Below are positions 8,724 to 17,251 of a DNA stretch of 64,000 nucleotides, in pieces. The stretch is from assembly GCF_020618475.1 (NCBI RefSeq), contig NZ_CP085335.1, positions 1,798,001 through 1,862,000 of the forward strand. The letters are read 5' to 3'. Both the position numbers and the translations under genes were made by a program. The stretch's first letter is position 1. The number at the start of each line of letters is the position of its first letter. The notes below the pieces were generated by a model, which saw only the letters and a program-made list of their open reading frames with translations, was not told the origin of the DNA and searched no databases. This DNA is from Haladaptatus halobius (GTDB lineage Archaea > Halobacteriota > Halobacteria > Halobacteriales > Haladaptataceae).

Positions 8724-8808
8724 GGAAGGGTGGCTCAGTGGTAGAGCACCACCGCTTCGTCGGTGGGAGCCTCACAGGCTTCGCGTGGTTCGAATCCCGC
8801 CCCTTCCG
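8724..8808 (+). tRNA. tRNA-like gene with non-canonical anticodon arm (isotype unclear)
   Basis: This 85-base segment has a perfect 7-bp acceptor stem (GGAAGGG / CCCTTCC), a 4-bp D stem (GCTC/GAGC) with A-box-like AGTGGTA, and a B-box T loop GGTTCGAATCC. The middle is unusual. CCACCG/CGGTGG would form a 6-bp stem with only a 6-base loop (or 5 bp with 8 bases). A second small hairpin AGCCT-CAC-AGGCT occupies the variable region. The T stem needs a bulged T at 8786. An alternative folding puts CAC in a 7-base loop but leaves no variable loop. No standard anticodon is clear. It may be a diverged tRNA, a pseudo-tRNA or another structured RNA. Confidence 0.5.
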
Positions 8809-9048
8809 TATTCTGCAACGCGTGGAGTAAAACGGAACAGCATCGATTTTCATAACCGACCTCCTTCACTGATTTGGACTGCCTCACGCCGAAATACACT
8901 TTCTCTATCGGTCGGACGCGAGTCGAATCAAGAGAGCGTGTGTGTCGGATGTAGGTCGTCGATGTAGCCGACTGTACGACCAAAATACGAGGGAGCAGCT
9001 ATTATCGAAAAAATTACTTTTATTATATCTGAGTGAAACCCACGAGCA

Positions 9049-10111
9049 ATGAGCGAACATCACAGACGGACATTCTTACGGTCGACAGCTCAAGGATTCG
9101 TGGTTGCCACTGCGGCCGGACTCATAGATCGGTGCGCGCTTCGACGACCGTGTCGGTTTCGGGGCGAGTCGTGTGTGCCGACGGAAACCCGGCCGGTGAC
9201 GTAACGATGGAGGCGAACACGAACTCGTACCCACGAACGACGACCGACAGGTAACGGCTACTGTTCACTCGACGTTCCTCCGAATACCAGCTTCTATCTG
9301 GGAATGTAGAAGTACAAAACGGACGGAAGTCCACCGAAACGGGACGGAATTCCGCTCATGTACGACTTCGGCGAACAGTCGGTCGAAAACAGCGAAGCGA
9401 ATCTTGGCACGCTCAGGCTCCCGAAGACGTACCACGTGATGCTTCGAATACTTCACGCCGACAGCGAACCGGCATCGAGCGCCGAACCCGGCATCGCGGC
9501 GAAGAGCGGCGGCCACTGGTTCGGTTCGGCCCCCTCGAAAATCCGCGTAACCCGCGACGGGTATCTGAAGATCACCGATACCGACTACACTGGCGTGGAA
9601 CTCGGCGGGCCGGTTCTCCTCAGCGCCGAGTTCGTCGAGACGGTGTAATTATGAGAAATCGTTCACCATCACCGAACCAACCGACCTAGTGGTACAGGCG
9701 GGTAACGGTTTCCGCGATGCATCGATTACTACCACGAAATCGACGTCTACCCCGATGTCGGAAGAACCCTCGACGACGGCATCAGACGAGAAACCAACGA
9801 CCCCGCGAAGGACGACGAGTACAACGGATGGTTCCGCAACTACACGAGAATCGAGCACCACGACTACAGCACTGAACTCGACGGCGCAGGGCCGGCGTCG
9901 AGGGTTCTTTTCGAACGGGAGCGGTGACGAGGAGTCGGTGAGTTTCCTCGAAGATCCCTACGTCTTGACCGTCGGCGGCTTCGTGCTTTCGGTCGGGGGA
10001 ATCCTCCATCAACTCGTGAGGGGGAAGAAGTATGGCGCGCGGAAAGACGATTATCTGGAGTTCGATCCTCGGGTTCCCCTTCGTCCTCGCCGGTGGACTA
10101 CTGTTAGATGA
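9049..10111 (+). pseudogene. Tat-exported, Ser/Thr-rich surface protein with C-terminal membrane anchor, several frameshifts
   Basis: The ATG at 9049 follows a TATA-like TTTTATTATA by about 22 bases and opens a twin-arginine signal (HHRRTFLRSTAQGFVVATAAG). The frame then changes near 9130 into a carboxypeptidase-regulatory-like beta domain (TVSVSGRVVCADGNPAGDV). It shifts again near 9250, meets an in-frame TAG at 9307, and continues through YHVMLRILHADSEP to a stop at 9648. A third shift leads to YEKSFTITEPTDLVVQAGNG, a Ser/Thr-rich linker and a final hydrophobic helix (VLTVGGFVLSVGGIL) before a basic tail. Joined, the pieces make one plausible cell-surface protein. As it stands it cannot be made whole. 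Confidence 0.6.
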
Positions 10112-10665
10112 GACTCAACTACCGACCGCTCTCGGCCTACCGTTCATCCTCTTCGGTCTGTTCGTCGTCGGCACCGGTGCTTACATCCAGTGGCAGTCGA
10201 GTCCGAGCCAGCCGCATCTACGCGATGGCGAAGAACTCATCGACTATCGCCATCCAACACAGCGAGTTGCTGCGGTGAAAATCGTGCTCAGCTATCCCTT
10301 CCTGTTGTCTACCATGCACTTCCTCTTTTTCACGTTTCTCCCCCTACATTTACCCAACAGTCACGCTCATCGTCGGACTGTACCTCTTCTCCACTGGCAT
10401 CCACACCTACTGGACGAACTCCCTCACGATGTATTTCATCACCTCTGATCGGGTTCTCAAGGAGTATCAGTTCATCTCCCGTGTCCGACAGGAAGTTCCG
10501 CTGAACAAGGTTCGTGGTGTCGAAGAGCGAAAGTCGATAACGGAGGCATTCGTCGGTCTCGGAAACGTTCGAGTCGCAACCGGTGGTAGTCGGTCGTTAG
10601 AGATCATCATGCAGAATATGGACAAGTCGAACGAGTTCGCCAACCAACTCAGAGATCTGCTGTAA
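10032..10665 (+). pseudogene. PH-domain (YdbT/DUF304-like) membrane protein, single frameshift
   Basis: The first part (ATG 10032) has two hydrophobic helices (IIWSSILGFPFVLAGGLLL and LGLPFILFGLFVVGTGAYI). A second pair starts at YPFLLSTMHFLFF. The frame breaks at about 10345-10362, in a run of T and C. The downstream frame continues as TVTLIVGLYLFSTGIHTY, then a bacterial-PH domain (YFITSDRVLKEYQF, VPLNKVRGVEE, GNVRVATGG), ending at 10665. One base restored would give a protein of about 210 residues. Because a single homopolymer-rich site is involved, a sequencing error is possible, but the neighbouring gene is also broken. Confidence 0.6.
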
Positions 10666-10753
10666 CCGTTCTAATTCCACCGACGGGGACCCAATCGACT
10701 TTTCCGGACTGTGCTGGCTCGTTTCGAGCGTGGCGAGTCAACACTCGTCGCCC

Positions 10754-12217
10754 TCAGGCCAGAATCCGTATCACCCGCCGCACGTCGAGCAGCCCGCTCG
10801 CGGTCGCCAGTCCGACCCAGACCGCCACGCCGAGCAGCACCACAGCGACCAGCGAGAGCAGGCCGGAGACGAATGAGAGCGCGACGAACACGACGCTCGA
10901 CATGACCAGCGTGATGGCGCAGACGAACGCGACGTGGCGGAGCAGGAGCGGGATTGACAGCGACAGCTCATGGTGGACGACGGCGAGGTTGACCAGCGAG
11001 TAGACCGAGTGCGTGGCGACCGTGGCCCACGCAGCGCCGACCGCCCCGAAGGTCGGGATGAGCAGGAGGTTGAGCAGGAAATTCGCCACCGAGGTCACGC
11101 CCTTGGCCCACGCTCGCTCGCGCGCGCGCCCGAGATAATCCAGCGCGTCACTCGTGATGAACATCACCGCCTGCAGGACGACGTAGCCCGCGAACACCTG
11201 CACGACGGGAATCGCCCCGGCGTACTTCGCGCCGAACACCTGCGTCACAGCGGGGTCGGCCACCAACACCAGTCCGGCCCCGGCAGGGACGTAGAGGAGG
11301 AGCGTGTGGCGGAACGTCGTCTCGTAGAGGCGGGCCGCCGACTCCCGTTCGTCGCCTGCCTTCCGCTCCCCGTAGGTCGGAGAGATGGTGAATCCGAGCG
11401 AGGCCGCCGGAGCCTGCACGAACGTCGAGATGTTCTTGGCGAGGAAGTAGTAGCTCACCGCGACCGGCCCGACGAGCGCGCCGACGAGGATGGTGTCTAT
11501 CTTCTTGTCGAGGACGTTCGCGCCCTTGGTCGCCGTGAGCGGAACGCTGTACCGGAGCACGCGCCGGGAGAGGCCGGCCTCGCGGTCGCTCGACTCGTGG
11601 GTCGAGTAGAACTTCCGGTAGAGCACGCCCAGTCCGACCAGCGTCGCCAGCGCGTAGCTCGCGACGTAGCCGACGAGCGCGCCGACCGCACCGCCGACGA
11701 CGAGCGCGCCGACCGCGACGAAGACGAGCAGGCTCGCGCTCCCCGTCGCCCGCGTCACCGCGCTCCACGTCACGCGATTGAACCCCTGGAAGACGACCAC
11801 GGCGAACGTCGAGAGCGAGTGGACAGCGATGTAGGCCCCGCCGAACGCGAGCAGCGGCGCGAGTTCAGGCTGGTTGACGAGGCGCGCTATCGTCCCGGCG
11901 AAGAGCGCGAACGCTCCGGCGACGACGACGATGGCGACGACCCGTGAGCCGAGCGCGACCCGCAGGACGTGTGGAACCTGACCCGAGTCGCGCTCTCGAT
12001 ACTCGGTGACGTACCGGGCCGCCGACTTCGCCGTGCCGAGGTCGGCGAACAGCCCGGCGACGCCGAGCACCGCGAGGGCGCTTCCGAGATGACCGTACTC
12101 CGTCGGCGTGAGCAGGTAGCGCGTGAGCAGGACGACGAGCAGCCCGCTCGAAGCGACGTGGAGCACTCGCGCGCCCATCGTCGCCTTGAGCCCGCGTGCG
12201 AAGGTTTTCGAGTCCAT
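10754..12217 (-). CDS. Oligosaccharide flippase family protein (MOP superfamily, Wzx-like)
   Basis: These 487 residues contain 12-14 predicted membrane helices spaced as in polysaccharide transporters. The N-terminus reads ATMGARVLHVASSGLLVVLL and LTPTEYGHLGSALAVLGVAGLFADLG is near residues 37-60, a typical Wzx/RfbX pattern. KKIDTILVG and FTISPTYGERKAG lie in mid-protein. Such proteins flip lipid-linked glycans across the membrane before transfer or polymerisation. Its start lies four bases after the stop of the large membrane protein gene, forming one transcription unit headed by the motif at 14058. It is the last gene of the minus-strand glycan block. Confidence 0.88.
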   Translation of the reverse strand: MDSKTFARGLKATMGARVLHVASSGLLVVLLTRYLLTPTEYGHLGSALAVLGVAGLFADLGTAKSAARYVTEYRERDSGQVPHVLRVALGSRVVAIVVVAGAFALFAGTIARLVNQPELAPLLAFGGAYIAVHSLSTFAVVVFQGFNRVTWSAVTRATGSASLLVFVAVGALVVGGAVGALVGYVASYALATLVGLGVLYRKFYSTHESSDREAGLSRRVLRYSVPLTATKGANVLDKKIDTILVGALVGPVAVSYYFLAKNISTFVQAPAASLGFTISPTYGERKAGDERESAARLYETTFRHTLLLYVPAGAGLVLVADPAVTQVFGAKYAGAIPVVQVFAGYVVLQAVMFITSDALDYLGRARERAWAKGVTSVANFLLNLLLIPTFGAVGAAWATVATHSVYSLVNLAVVHHELSLSIPLLLRHVAFVCAITLVMSSVVFVALSFVSGLLSLVAVVLLGVAVWVGLATASGLLDVRRVIRILA

Positions 12218-12221
12218 CGTT

Positions 12222-14027
12222 CTATGCGGTCGAGTTCACGTAGTATAGTCGGAAGTCACCGCCCGATTGCACCCGCGCGACGCCGGGCTTACTTTCGAGC
12301 GTTCGGAACCCTCGTTTCGGGAATCGAAGTCCATTATAGACTTCAGTTTCGCGCTGTACCGCGGCGTCGGTTACCGGCAGGTAGCGCGGGCCGTCGAAGA
12401 CCGAGGTGAGCCGACCCGCGGTGAAGTTCTCGCCCGTCGCGTTGTACCCCCCGCCGTATATCGGCGCCCCTCGGAAATCACTTCGTTTACTGTCTTCGTA
12501 GCCCAGAATCGCGTCGGTGTAGCGCTCTCCCGGCGAGCGAAGCCCGGTGAACAGGGCGTCACCGCGCTGGTCGAACGCCGTCCCGTACCCCACCATCTGG
12601 CTTTCGGAGACGTGCCCGGAGGGCTGGTACATGTACGGCGAGTGAAACAGGGTCGGAACCGAGAGCACGAGCAGGAGAGCGAAGATACCCGCCGCGAACC
12701 CCGGCACGGGGTCGGCGTTCGGAAGTCTGCGCCCGATGGCGTCGAATCCTCGCGCGAGCGCGACTCCGCCGAGCATCGTCACCGGAACCATCATGAATCC
12801 CAGCACGCGGAAGTGGAACTGGCCGAAACTTGCGAAGAGGAAGAGGCCGAAGAGACCGAACAGCGGTATCATCCCGACGGCGACGTACTTCGTGAAGGCG
12901 CTGGTGTCGGTACCCCGTACGCGGTCGAACAGCCCGCCGAGCATGAATATTCCGGCGATGATGCTGAAGAACAGGCTCACGAGGAAGAGCTTCGCGAACA
13001 GCAGTCGGATGCTCCCGCCGAGTTGCGAGAGGCTCGCGGCCGCGTGGGTCGCGGAGGCCGCGGCGGCGGGGTCGTCGAGTAGGCTCGTGACCAGCGCGGT
13101 CACCGTACCGCCCGACCGCTCGTGGAAGGGCGTCCACAGCAGGAAGGTCGCCATGAGGAACATCGTCTGCGCGTACATCGCTCGATGGCGGGCGATGGCG
13201 TGTCCGTCGCGGAAGAGTCGGTAGACGAACTGGACGACGACGATACCGCCGAACAGCAGGATGACGTTGGCTGCCTGCTGCGGATGGACGAGCACCATCG
13301 CCAAGGACGCGAGCGCGAGCAGCGCCCCTGCCGCGGTACCGAACAGCGGTAACCGCCGCTCGTCGCTCGCCATAACGTACTTCGCCACGAGGTAGATGAC
13401 CAGCGGGAGGAACATGATCGCCTGTGAGGTCGGATGCGGCATGACGAAGACGCTGATGGCGTTGATGGGGAGCAGCAGGAAGGCCGAAATCGCCGCGAAC
13501 GTCACGGCCCGGTCGTCGTCCACCACGACCCGCACCGCGAGCGGGACGAACAGCAGGTAGACGAGGACGAACGCGGCGACCATCAGCAACAACGACCGCC
13601 GGAGCGACAGCCCCGTCGCCTCGCTGATGACGATGGCGACGGTGTGCGTACCGGGGTAGAGTAGGTCGTAGGCGGCCATATCCCCCGCGACGATGTCTTT
13701 CGTCCAACCGAGGTGCGTCAGCGAGTCGCCCGGACCGTAGAAGTGATAGCCTCGGAGAATCGGAAGCGACGCGATGGAAAGCGTCGTCGCCCCGCCGAGG
13801 ACGAGGCCGAGCGAGCGGTACCAGTCGGGTGCCGACACCGCGACGACGATTCCGGCGAGTAGCGCGACGGCGGCACCGGCCCAAAAGAGCGTCGGTGTCG
13901 CCCAGTATATCGACAATTCGTACCCGCCTGCCGGCGATTCGTGCGCCGCGAGGACGGCCACGGCGAGCGAGCAGAATCCGACGACGAGCGCGCTCTTCTC
14001 CAACCGGTGTGCGTACGTCTGTGCCAT
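12222..14027 (-). CDS. Large multi-spanning membrane protein of the glycan cluster (putative GT-C/polymerase-like)
   Basis: These 601 residues have about 12 hydrophobic helices in the first 440 residues and a soluble C-terminal domain of about 120 residues (from YQPSGHVSESQMVGYG to the end). The first extracytoplasmic loop contains YGPGDSLTHLGWTKDI, an acidic loop of the sort seen in GT-C glycosyltransferases and O-antigen polymerase-like proteins. No diagnostic family motif is recognised, so the function (glycosyl transfer, polymerisation or ligation at the outer face) is inferred from topology and position before the flippase. The ATG at 14027 is 30 bases downstream of an ATAACAAAG motif, which overlaps the 3' end of the preceding gene. 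Confidence 0.7.
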   Translation of the reverse strand: MAQTYAHRLEKSALVVGFCSLAVAVLAAHESPAGGYELSIYWATPTLFWAGAAVALLAGIVVAVSAPDWYRSLGLVLGGATTLSIASLPILRGYHFYGPGDSLTHLGWTKDIVAGDMAAYDLLYPGTHTVAIVISEATGLSLRRSLLLMVAAFVLVYLLFVPLAVRVVVDDDRAVTFAAISAFLLLPINAISVFVMPHPTSQAIMFLPLVIYLVAKYVMASDERRLPLFGTAAGALLALASLAMVLVHPQQAANVILLFGGIVVVQFVYRLFRDGHAIARHRAMYAQTMFLMATFLLWTPFHERSGGTVTALVTSLLDDPAAAASATHAAASLSQLGGSIRLLFAKLFLVSLFFSIIAGIFMLGGLFDRVRGTDTSAFTKYVAVGMIPLFGLFGLFLFASFGQFHFRVLGFMMVPVTMLGGVALARGFDAIGRRLPNADPVPGFAAGIFALLLVLSVPTLFHSPYMYQPSGHVSESQMVGYGTAFDQRGDALFTGLRSPGERYTDAILGYEDSKRSDFRGAPIYGGGYNATGENFTAGRLTSVFDGPRYLPVTDAAVQRETEVYNGLRFPKRGFRTLESKPGVARVQSGGDFRLYYVNSTA

Positions 14028-14052
14028 TTGCTCGTCTCCGGCGTCGTTCGAT

Positions 14053-15105
14053 TCACCCTTTGTTATGGACCTCCTGATTCCGTCCGGTACGAATCAGTAG
14101 CTCGGTCGCGTAGCCCGCAACGTCTATCTTGTCGTCGAGGAGTCTCCGCCTCCGGCGTTGGTACGTCTCCCGATCGGCGGAGTGGACGAGCGACTTCGCC
14201 TTGCGGACGGCCTCGCGGTCGTCCGCCGTCGAGTGGAGCAGCCCGTACTCCGCGAGTTCGAGGAAGTTGGTCATGTCGTCCGCCCCGGCGAACGACTGTG
14301 CGCGCACCGCGGGCGTCCCGAGGACGGCGGCCTCCGTCGCCATCGTCGCCGAATCGCCGACGTAGAGGTCGGCGCACGCGAGCAGGTCGTGGACGAGGTG
14401 GGGCGGCACCGGAAGCTGATACCCCTGGAACTCGTCGGGGAGCGGCGACTCGCTCGTGACGTACACTTCGCCGTGGTCGTCTAAGAACGAGACCAGTTCG
14501 CGTTTCGCTTCGCGGGAGAAACCGTTCTCCCCGACGTCGTGCAGGGCGGACCACTGCCGGAAGCGAACGAGGAAGAATCGTTCGTCGGGTCGCACGCCGT
14601 GCTCGCGGAGTCCGGCGGGGTCGGGCATGAATCGGTCGGGATGGAGGTAGGCGAGCTCGTGGTAGCCGTCGTAGCGGACGTGGTTCGCGCCGTAATCGTC
14701 CCGGAATCGCCGGGGCGTGCAGACGACGTGCGCCAGTGGCGTCGTGATTCGGTGCGACTGTGCGCCCTCGTTGTCGATCCAGACCACGCTCCGTGCGCCG
14801 ACCAGCGGGGCGACGTGCGAGACCGCGACGCCTCCGATTGCGGTCATCACGTCCGGGCGGATGCGGAGGGCTTCGCGGAGCAGGCGCGCCTCGTAGGTGG
14901 CCTGCACCCGCGCCAGTCCGGGGAGGGAATCCGCCTTCCCCGCGAGGATGGTGTGGTCGATACCGTATCGGTCGAGCAGGTCGAGCGCGATATCCTTGTC
15001 GCGGGCGAAGACGTGAACGTCGTGTCCTCGCGCCTCCAAGTCGGCGATGACGTGCCGGTAGAAGTGGACGTGCGCCGGATGCTGAATGGTGACGATGACG
15101 TGCAT
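14053..15105 (-). CDS. DUF354 family glycosyltransferase-like protein (copy 1)
   Basis: This 350-residue protein of the DUF354 type, a GT-B-like fold related to UDP-GlcNAc 2-epimerases and glycosyltransferases. The N-terminal Rossmann half begins MHVIVTIQHPAHVHFYRHV. The C-terminal donor-binding half has LLACADLYVGDSATMATEAAVLGTPAVR, the usual family signature. It starts inside the stop of the upstream GT4 gene (ATGA overlap). Its last codons (HNKG-stop) contain the ATAACAAAG motif of the next unit. A paralogue lies at 16178. It probably transfers or processes a cytoplasmic sugar; the donor is unknown. Confidence 0.78.
   Translation of the reverse strand: MHVIVTIQHPAHVHFYRHVIADLEARGHDVHVFARDKDIALDLLDRYGIDHTILAGKADSLPGLARVQATYEARLLREALRIRPDVMTAIGGVAVSHVAPLVGARSVVWIDNEGAQSHRITTPLAHVVCTPRRFRDDYGANHVRYDGYHELAYLHPDRFMPDPAGLREHGVRPDERFFLVRFRQWSALHDVGENGFSREAKRELVSFLDDHGEVYVTSESPLPDEFQGYQLPVPPHLVHDLLACADLYVGDSATMATEAAVLGTPAVRAQSFAGADDMTNFLELAEYGLLHSTADDREAVRKAKSLVHSADRETYQRRRRRLLDDKIDVAGYATELLIRTGRNQEVHNKG
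14058..14066 (-). promoter_or_regulatory. ATAACAAAG motif before the membrane protein/flippase unit
   Basis: Exact copy on the minus strand, ending 30 bases before the ATG at 14027. It is embedded in the last codons of the upstream DUF354 gene, so a transcription start inside the gene block is implied. Confidence 0.65.
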
Positions 15106-16073
15106 CACAGGACGGTTTCGTATACTGCGCGGATTCGTTCTCCCATGCGTTCGAGGCTCACGTCGCGGGTCTTCTCGCGCCCGTTCGACCGTCTGGGGTC
15201 GGAGAGCACGTCCACCAACCCCGCTACGAGTTCGTCGTCCGAATCGCAGACGTGCGAGGGCGACACCCCCGACAGGCGGTCTCGCACGTCTCCCACATCG
15301 GTCGTCACGACCGGCAGGTTGCAGGCCATCGCCTCCTTGACGGAGTTCGGCGACCCCTCGCTCTTCGACGGCAGCAAAAGAGCGTCCGCGGCGTTGTAGT
15401 AGGTCGCCATCTCCGCGTGGGGAACCCCGTAGACGCTCTGGAGTTCGACCCGTCCCGACACTCGGTTCGCGGCGGCGTTGACCACGCGCTCGGCCCGCGG
15501 GAAGTTCTTCACCTCCCGGGACGGCGGGTACGGAAAGAGGACGTATTTCGCACCACGGCTCCAGCCGACCGCGTCGCGCGCGTCTCGTTTCGGTCGCGGT
15601 TCGAACCGCGAGTGGTTGACGCCGTGCGGGATGACGTAGCACGGCCCGTCGAGTTCGGACGCCATCTCCTCGGACATCACGATGACGGCGTCGCAGTGGC
15701 GGGCACACTGCTTGCTCAGCCAGCCGTACTCGCCGAGGAGGTCGGAACCCCACAGCGAGAGGACGACCGGCAACCGAGGTTGGGTCAGCGCCATCGGCGC
15801 GGTGAGTCCGTAATTCGCGTGAATCAGGTCGTACTCGCCGAGAGCGTTCCGGAAGACGGTCGGGAAAAAGCGCAGGTAGTCGGTTGGCGACCGCCGGGCG
15901 GCTTCCTGGACTCGGTGTCTCCCCGGCGGCGACAGTGTCTCTCCCATGACGCCCTGTTCGCGGAGCACCCGCAGTTGCTCCTGAAAGAAGCGGGCGTCGG
16001 TGTTCGTCACGAGGTTCAACACCCGTATCGCGTCCGTTGGGCTGGCGCTCGGTTGGATGGTTCCTCTCGACAC
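15105..16073 (-). CDS. Glycosyltransferase family 4 protein
   Basis: This 322-residue GT-B glycosyltransferase. The C-terminal half has the family 4 signature (YYNAADALLLPSKSEGSPNS, with the EGSPNSVKEAMAC nucleotide-sugar-binding region at about 250-265, then PVVTTDVGDV). The N-terminal half carries YDLIHANYGLTAPMAL and LSLWGSDLLGE. It acts at the cytoplasmic face on a lipid-linked acceptor. No ATG is available, so the GTG at 16073 is chosen. It lies 27 bases downstream of an ATAACAAAG motif and gives a complete N-terminus. It overlaps the downstream DUF354 start, so the two are translationally coupled. Confidence 0.85.
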   Translation of the reverse strand: MSRGTIQPSASPTDAIRVLNLVTNTDARFFQEQLRVLREQGVMGETLSPPGRHRVQEAARRSPTDYLRFFPTVFRNALGEYDLIHANYGLTAPMALTQPRLPVVLSLWGSDLLGEYGWLSKQCARHCDAVIVMSEEMASELDGPCYVIPHGVNHSRFEPRPKRDARDAVGWSRGAKYVLFPYPPSREVKNFPRAERVVNAAANRVSGRVELQSVYGVPHAEMATYYNAADALLLPSKSEGSPNSVKEAMACNLPVVTTDVGDVRDRLSGVSPSHVCDSDDELVAGLVDVLSDPRRSNGREKTRDVSLERMGERIRAVYETVL

Positions 16074-16100
16074 GGTAGCCGAAGACTCTCCCGAGATAGC

Positions 16101-16109
16101 CTTTGTTAT
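16101..16109 (-). promoter_or_regulatory. ATAACAAAG motif before the GT4/DUF354 unit
   Basis: Exact copy on the minus strand, ending 27 bases before the GTG start at 16073. It also supports that start choice. Confidence 0.65.
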
Positions 16110-16177
16110 CCGCCGCTTTATCGGGTCGCGGCAGACGGCAGGGGAATCGTACCGCCGTACCGCGGAACGATTCGCCG

Positions 16178-17251
16178 TCATCGTCTTGACACCGCGGCGA
16201 CCGTCTCCATCGGTTCGCCCGCGGGCGTGGCGTTCGTGGCGATGTTCACGATTATCTCGGTGAGGTTGACCTTGTCCGCGAGGTAGACGTTGCGGCGTTT
16301 CCGGAGATCGTCTTTCGCCGAGTCGTCGTCGAGGACGGCGAGCGACCGCGCGAGCACGTCCTCGAACGAGCGCAGGTTGTGAATGAGACCCTCGCGTTCG
16401 AGTTCGAGGAAGTTTCCCATGTCGGACTCGCCGACGAAGGAGTTCGAACGGATGGCCGGCGTGCCGAGCAGCGCCGCCTCCGTCACCATCGTCTGCGTGT
16501 CCGCGACCAGCAGGGACGCCTCCGCCAGCGCGTCGTGGAGCAGGGCGGGGTGGAGGTCGAACTCCCGTGCCGCGCCCGGCGCGGGATTTCCCCCCTCGTC
16601 CGAGACGAACACGGTTACCTCCTCCGCGAGCGCCGAGACGAGTCGTCGCCGTTTCTCCGGCGAGAAGCCAGAGTGTCCCACGTCGTGGTGCGACCCGAAG
16701 GCGTTGAACCGGACGATGGCGAACGTCTCTTTCGGGCCGACGCCCAGTCGTTCTCGGATGGTCGGGTCGGGTTCGTACACGTCGGGGTGGAGGTAGGCGA
16801 GTTCCTTGAATCCGCGAAACTCGAAGTGGTTCGCCCCGAGGTCTTTGCCGAACGTGTGCGGCGTGAGGAACGTGTCGACGAACGGGCGGGCCGCGAGATG
16901 GTCGATGGTCGTCGGCTCCGAATCGGCAACGACGACCACCGGGGTGCGCGAGATGGCCCCGGCGTGGGCCGCGTAGGAGCCGACACCGAAGACGAGATCC
17001 GGGTCGTACCGCCGGGTGCGCCGGAAGATTTCGACGTAATGTTCCGGCAACTCGCGGAACAGCGAAAACTTCGTCGTATCGCACGTCCCGTAGATCTCGT
17101 GCGGCAGGTCGTAGTACGAGAGCAGGGCGCGGGTACAGCCGTAGTCGCGCCCGAGGACGAGCACGTCGTGACCCCGTTCGTGGAGTCGCTCCACCGCGTG
17201 TCGGTAGAGGTGGACGTGCGCCGGCGTGTTGGTGAAAAACAGGTACTTCAT
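16178..17251 (-). CDS. DUF354 family glycosyltransferase-like protein (copy 2)
   Basis: This 357-residue protein is paralogous to the one at 14053. The N-terminus MKYLFFTNTPAHVHLYRHAV and the C-terminal signature ASLLVADTQTMVTEAALLGTPAIR match it closely, as does the FVGESDMGNFLELEREGL segment. It is a predicted cytoplasmic GT-B-like enzyme of surface-glycan assembly. The ATG at 17251 overlaps the stop of the FemAB-like gene by four bases, so they form a coupled pair. The C-terminal tail (TPAGEPMETVAAVSRR) is longer than in copy 1. Donor and acceptor are unknown. Confidence 0.78.
   Translation of the reverse strand: MKYLFFTNTPAHVHLYRHAVERLHERGHDVLVLGRDYGCTRALLSYYDLPHEIYGTCDTTKFSLFRELPEHYVEIFRRTRRYDPDLVFGVGSYAAHAGAISRTPVVVVADSEPTTIDHLAARPFVDTFLTPHTFGKDLGANHFEFRGFKELAYLHPDVYEPDPTIRERLGVGPKETFAIVRFNAFGSHHDVGHSGFSPEKRRRLVSALAEEVTVFVSDEGGNPAPGAAREFDLHPALLHDALAEASLLVADTQTMVTEAALLGTPAIRSNSFVGESDMGNFLELEREGLIHNLRSFEDVLARSLAVLDDDSAKDDLRKRRNVYLADKVNLTEIIVNIATNATPAGEPMETVAAVSRR

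Noticed and set aside
10970..11947. Long plus-strand open frame antisense to the flippase
   Set aside because: Arg/Asp/Glu-rich shadow of a GC-rich gene, with no domain; the minus-strand flippase has clear homology and topology.
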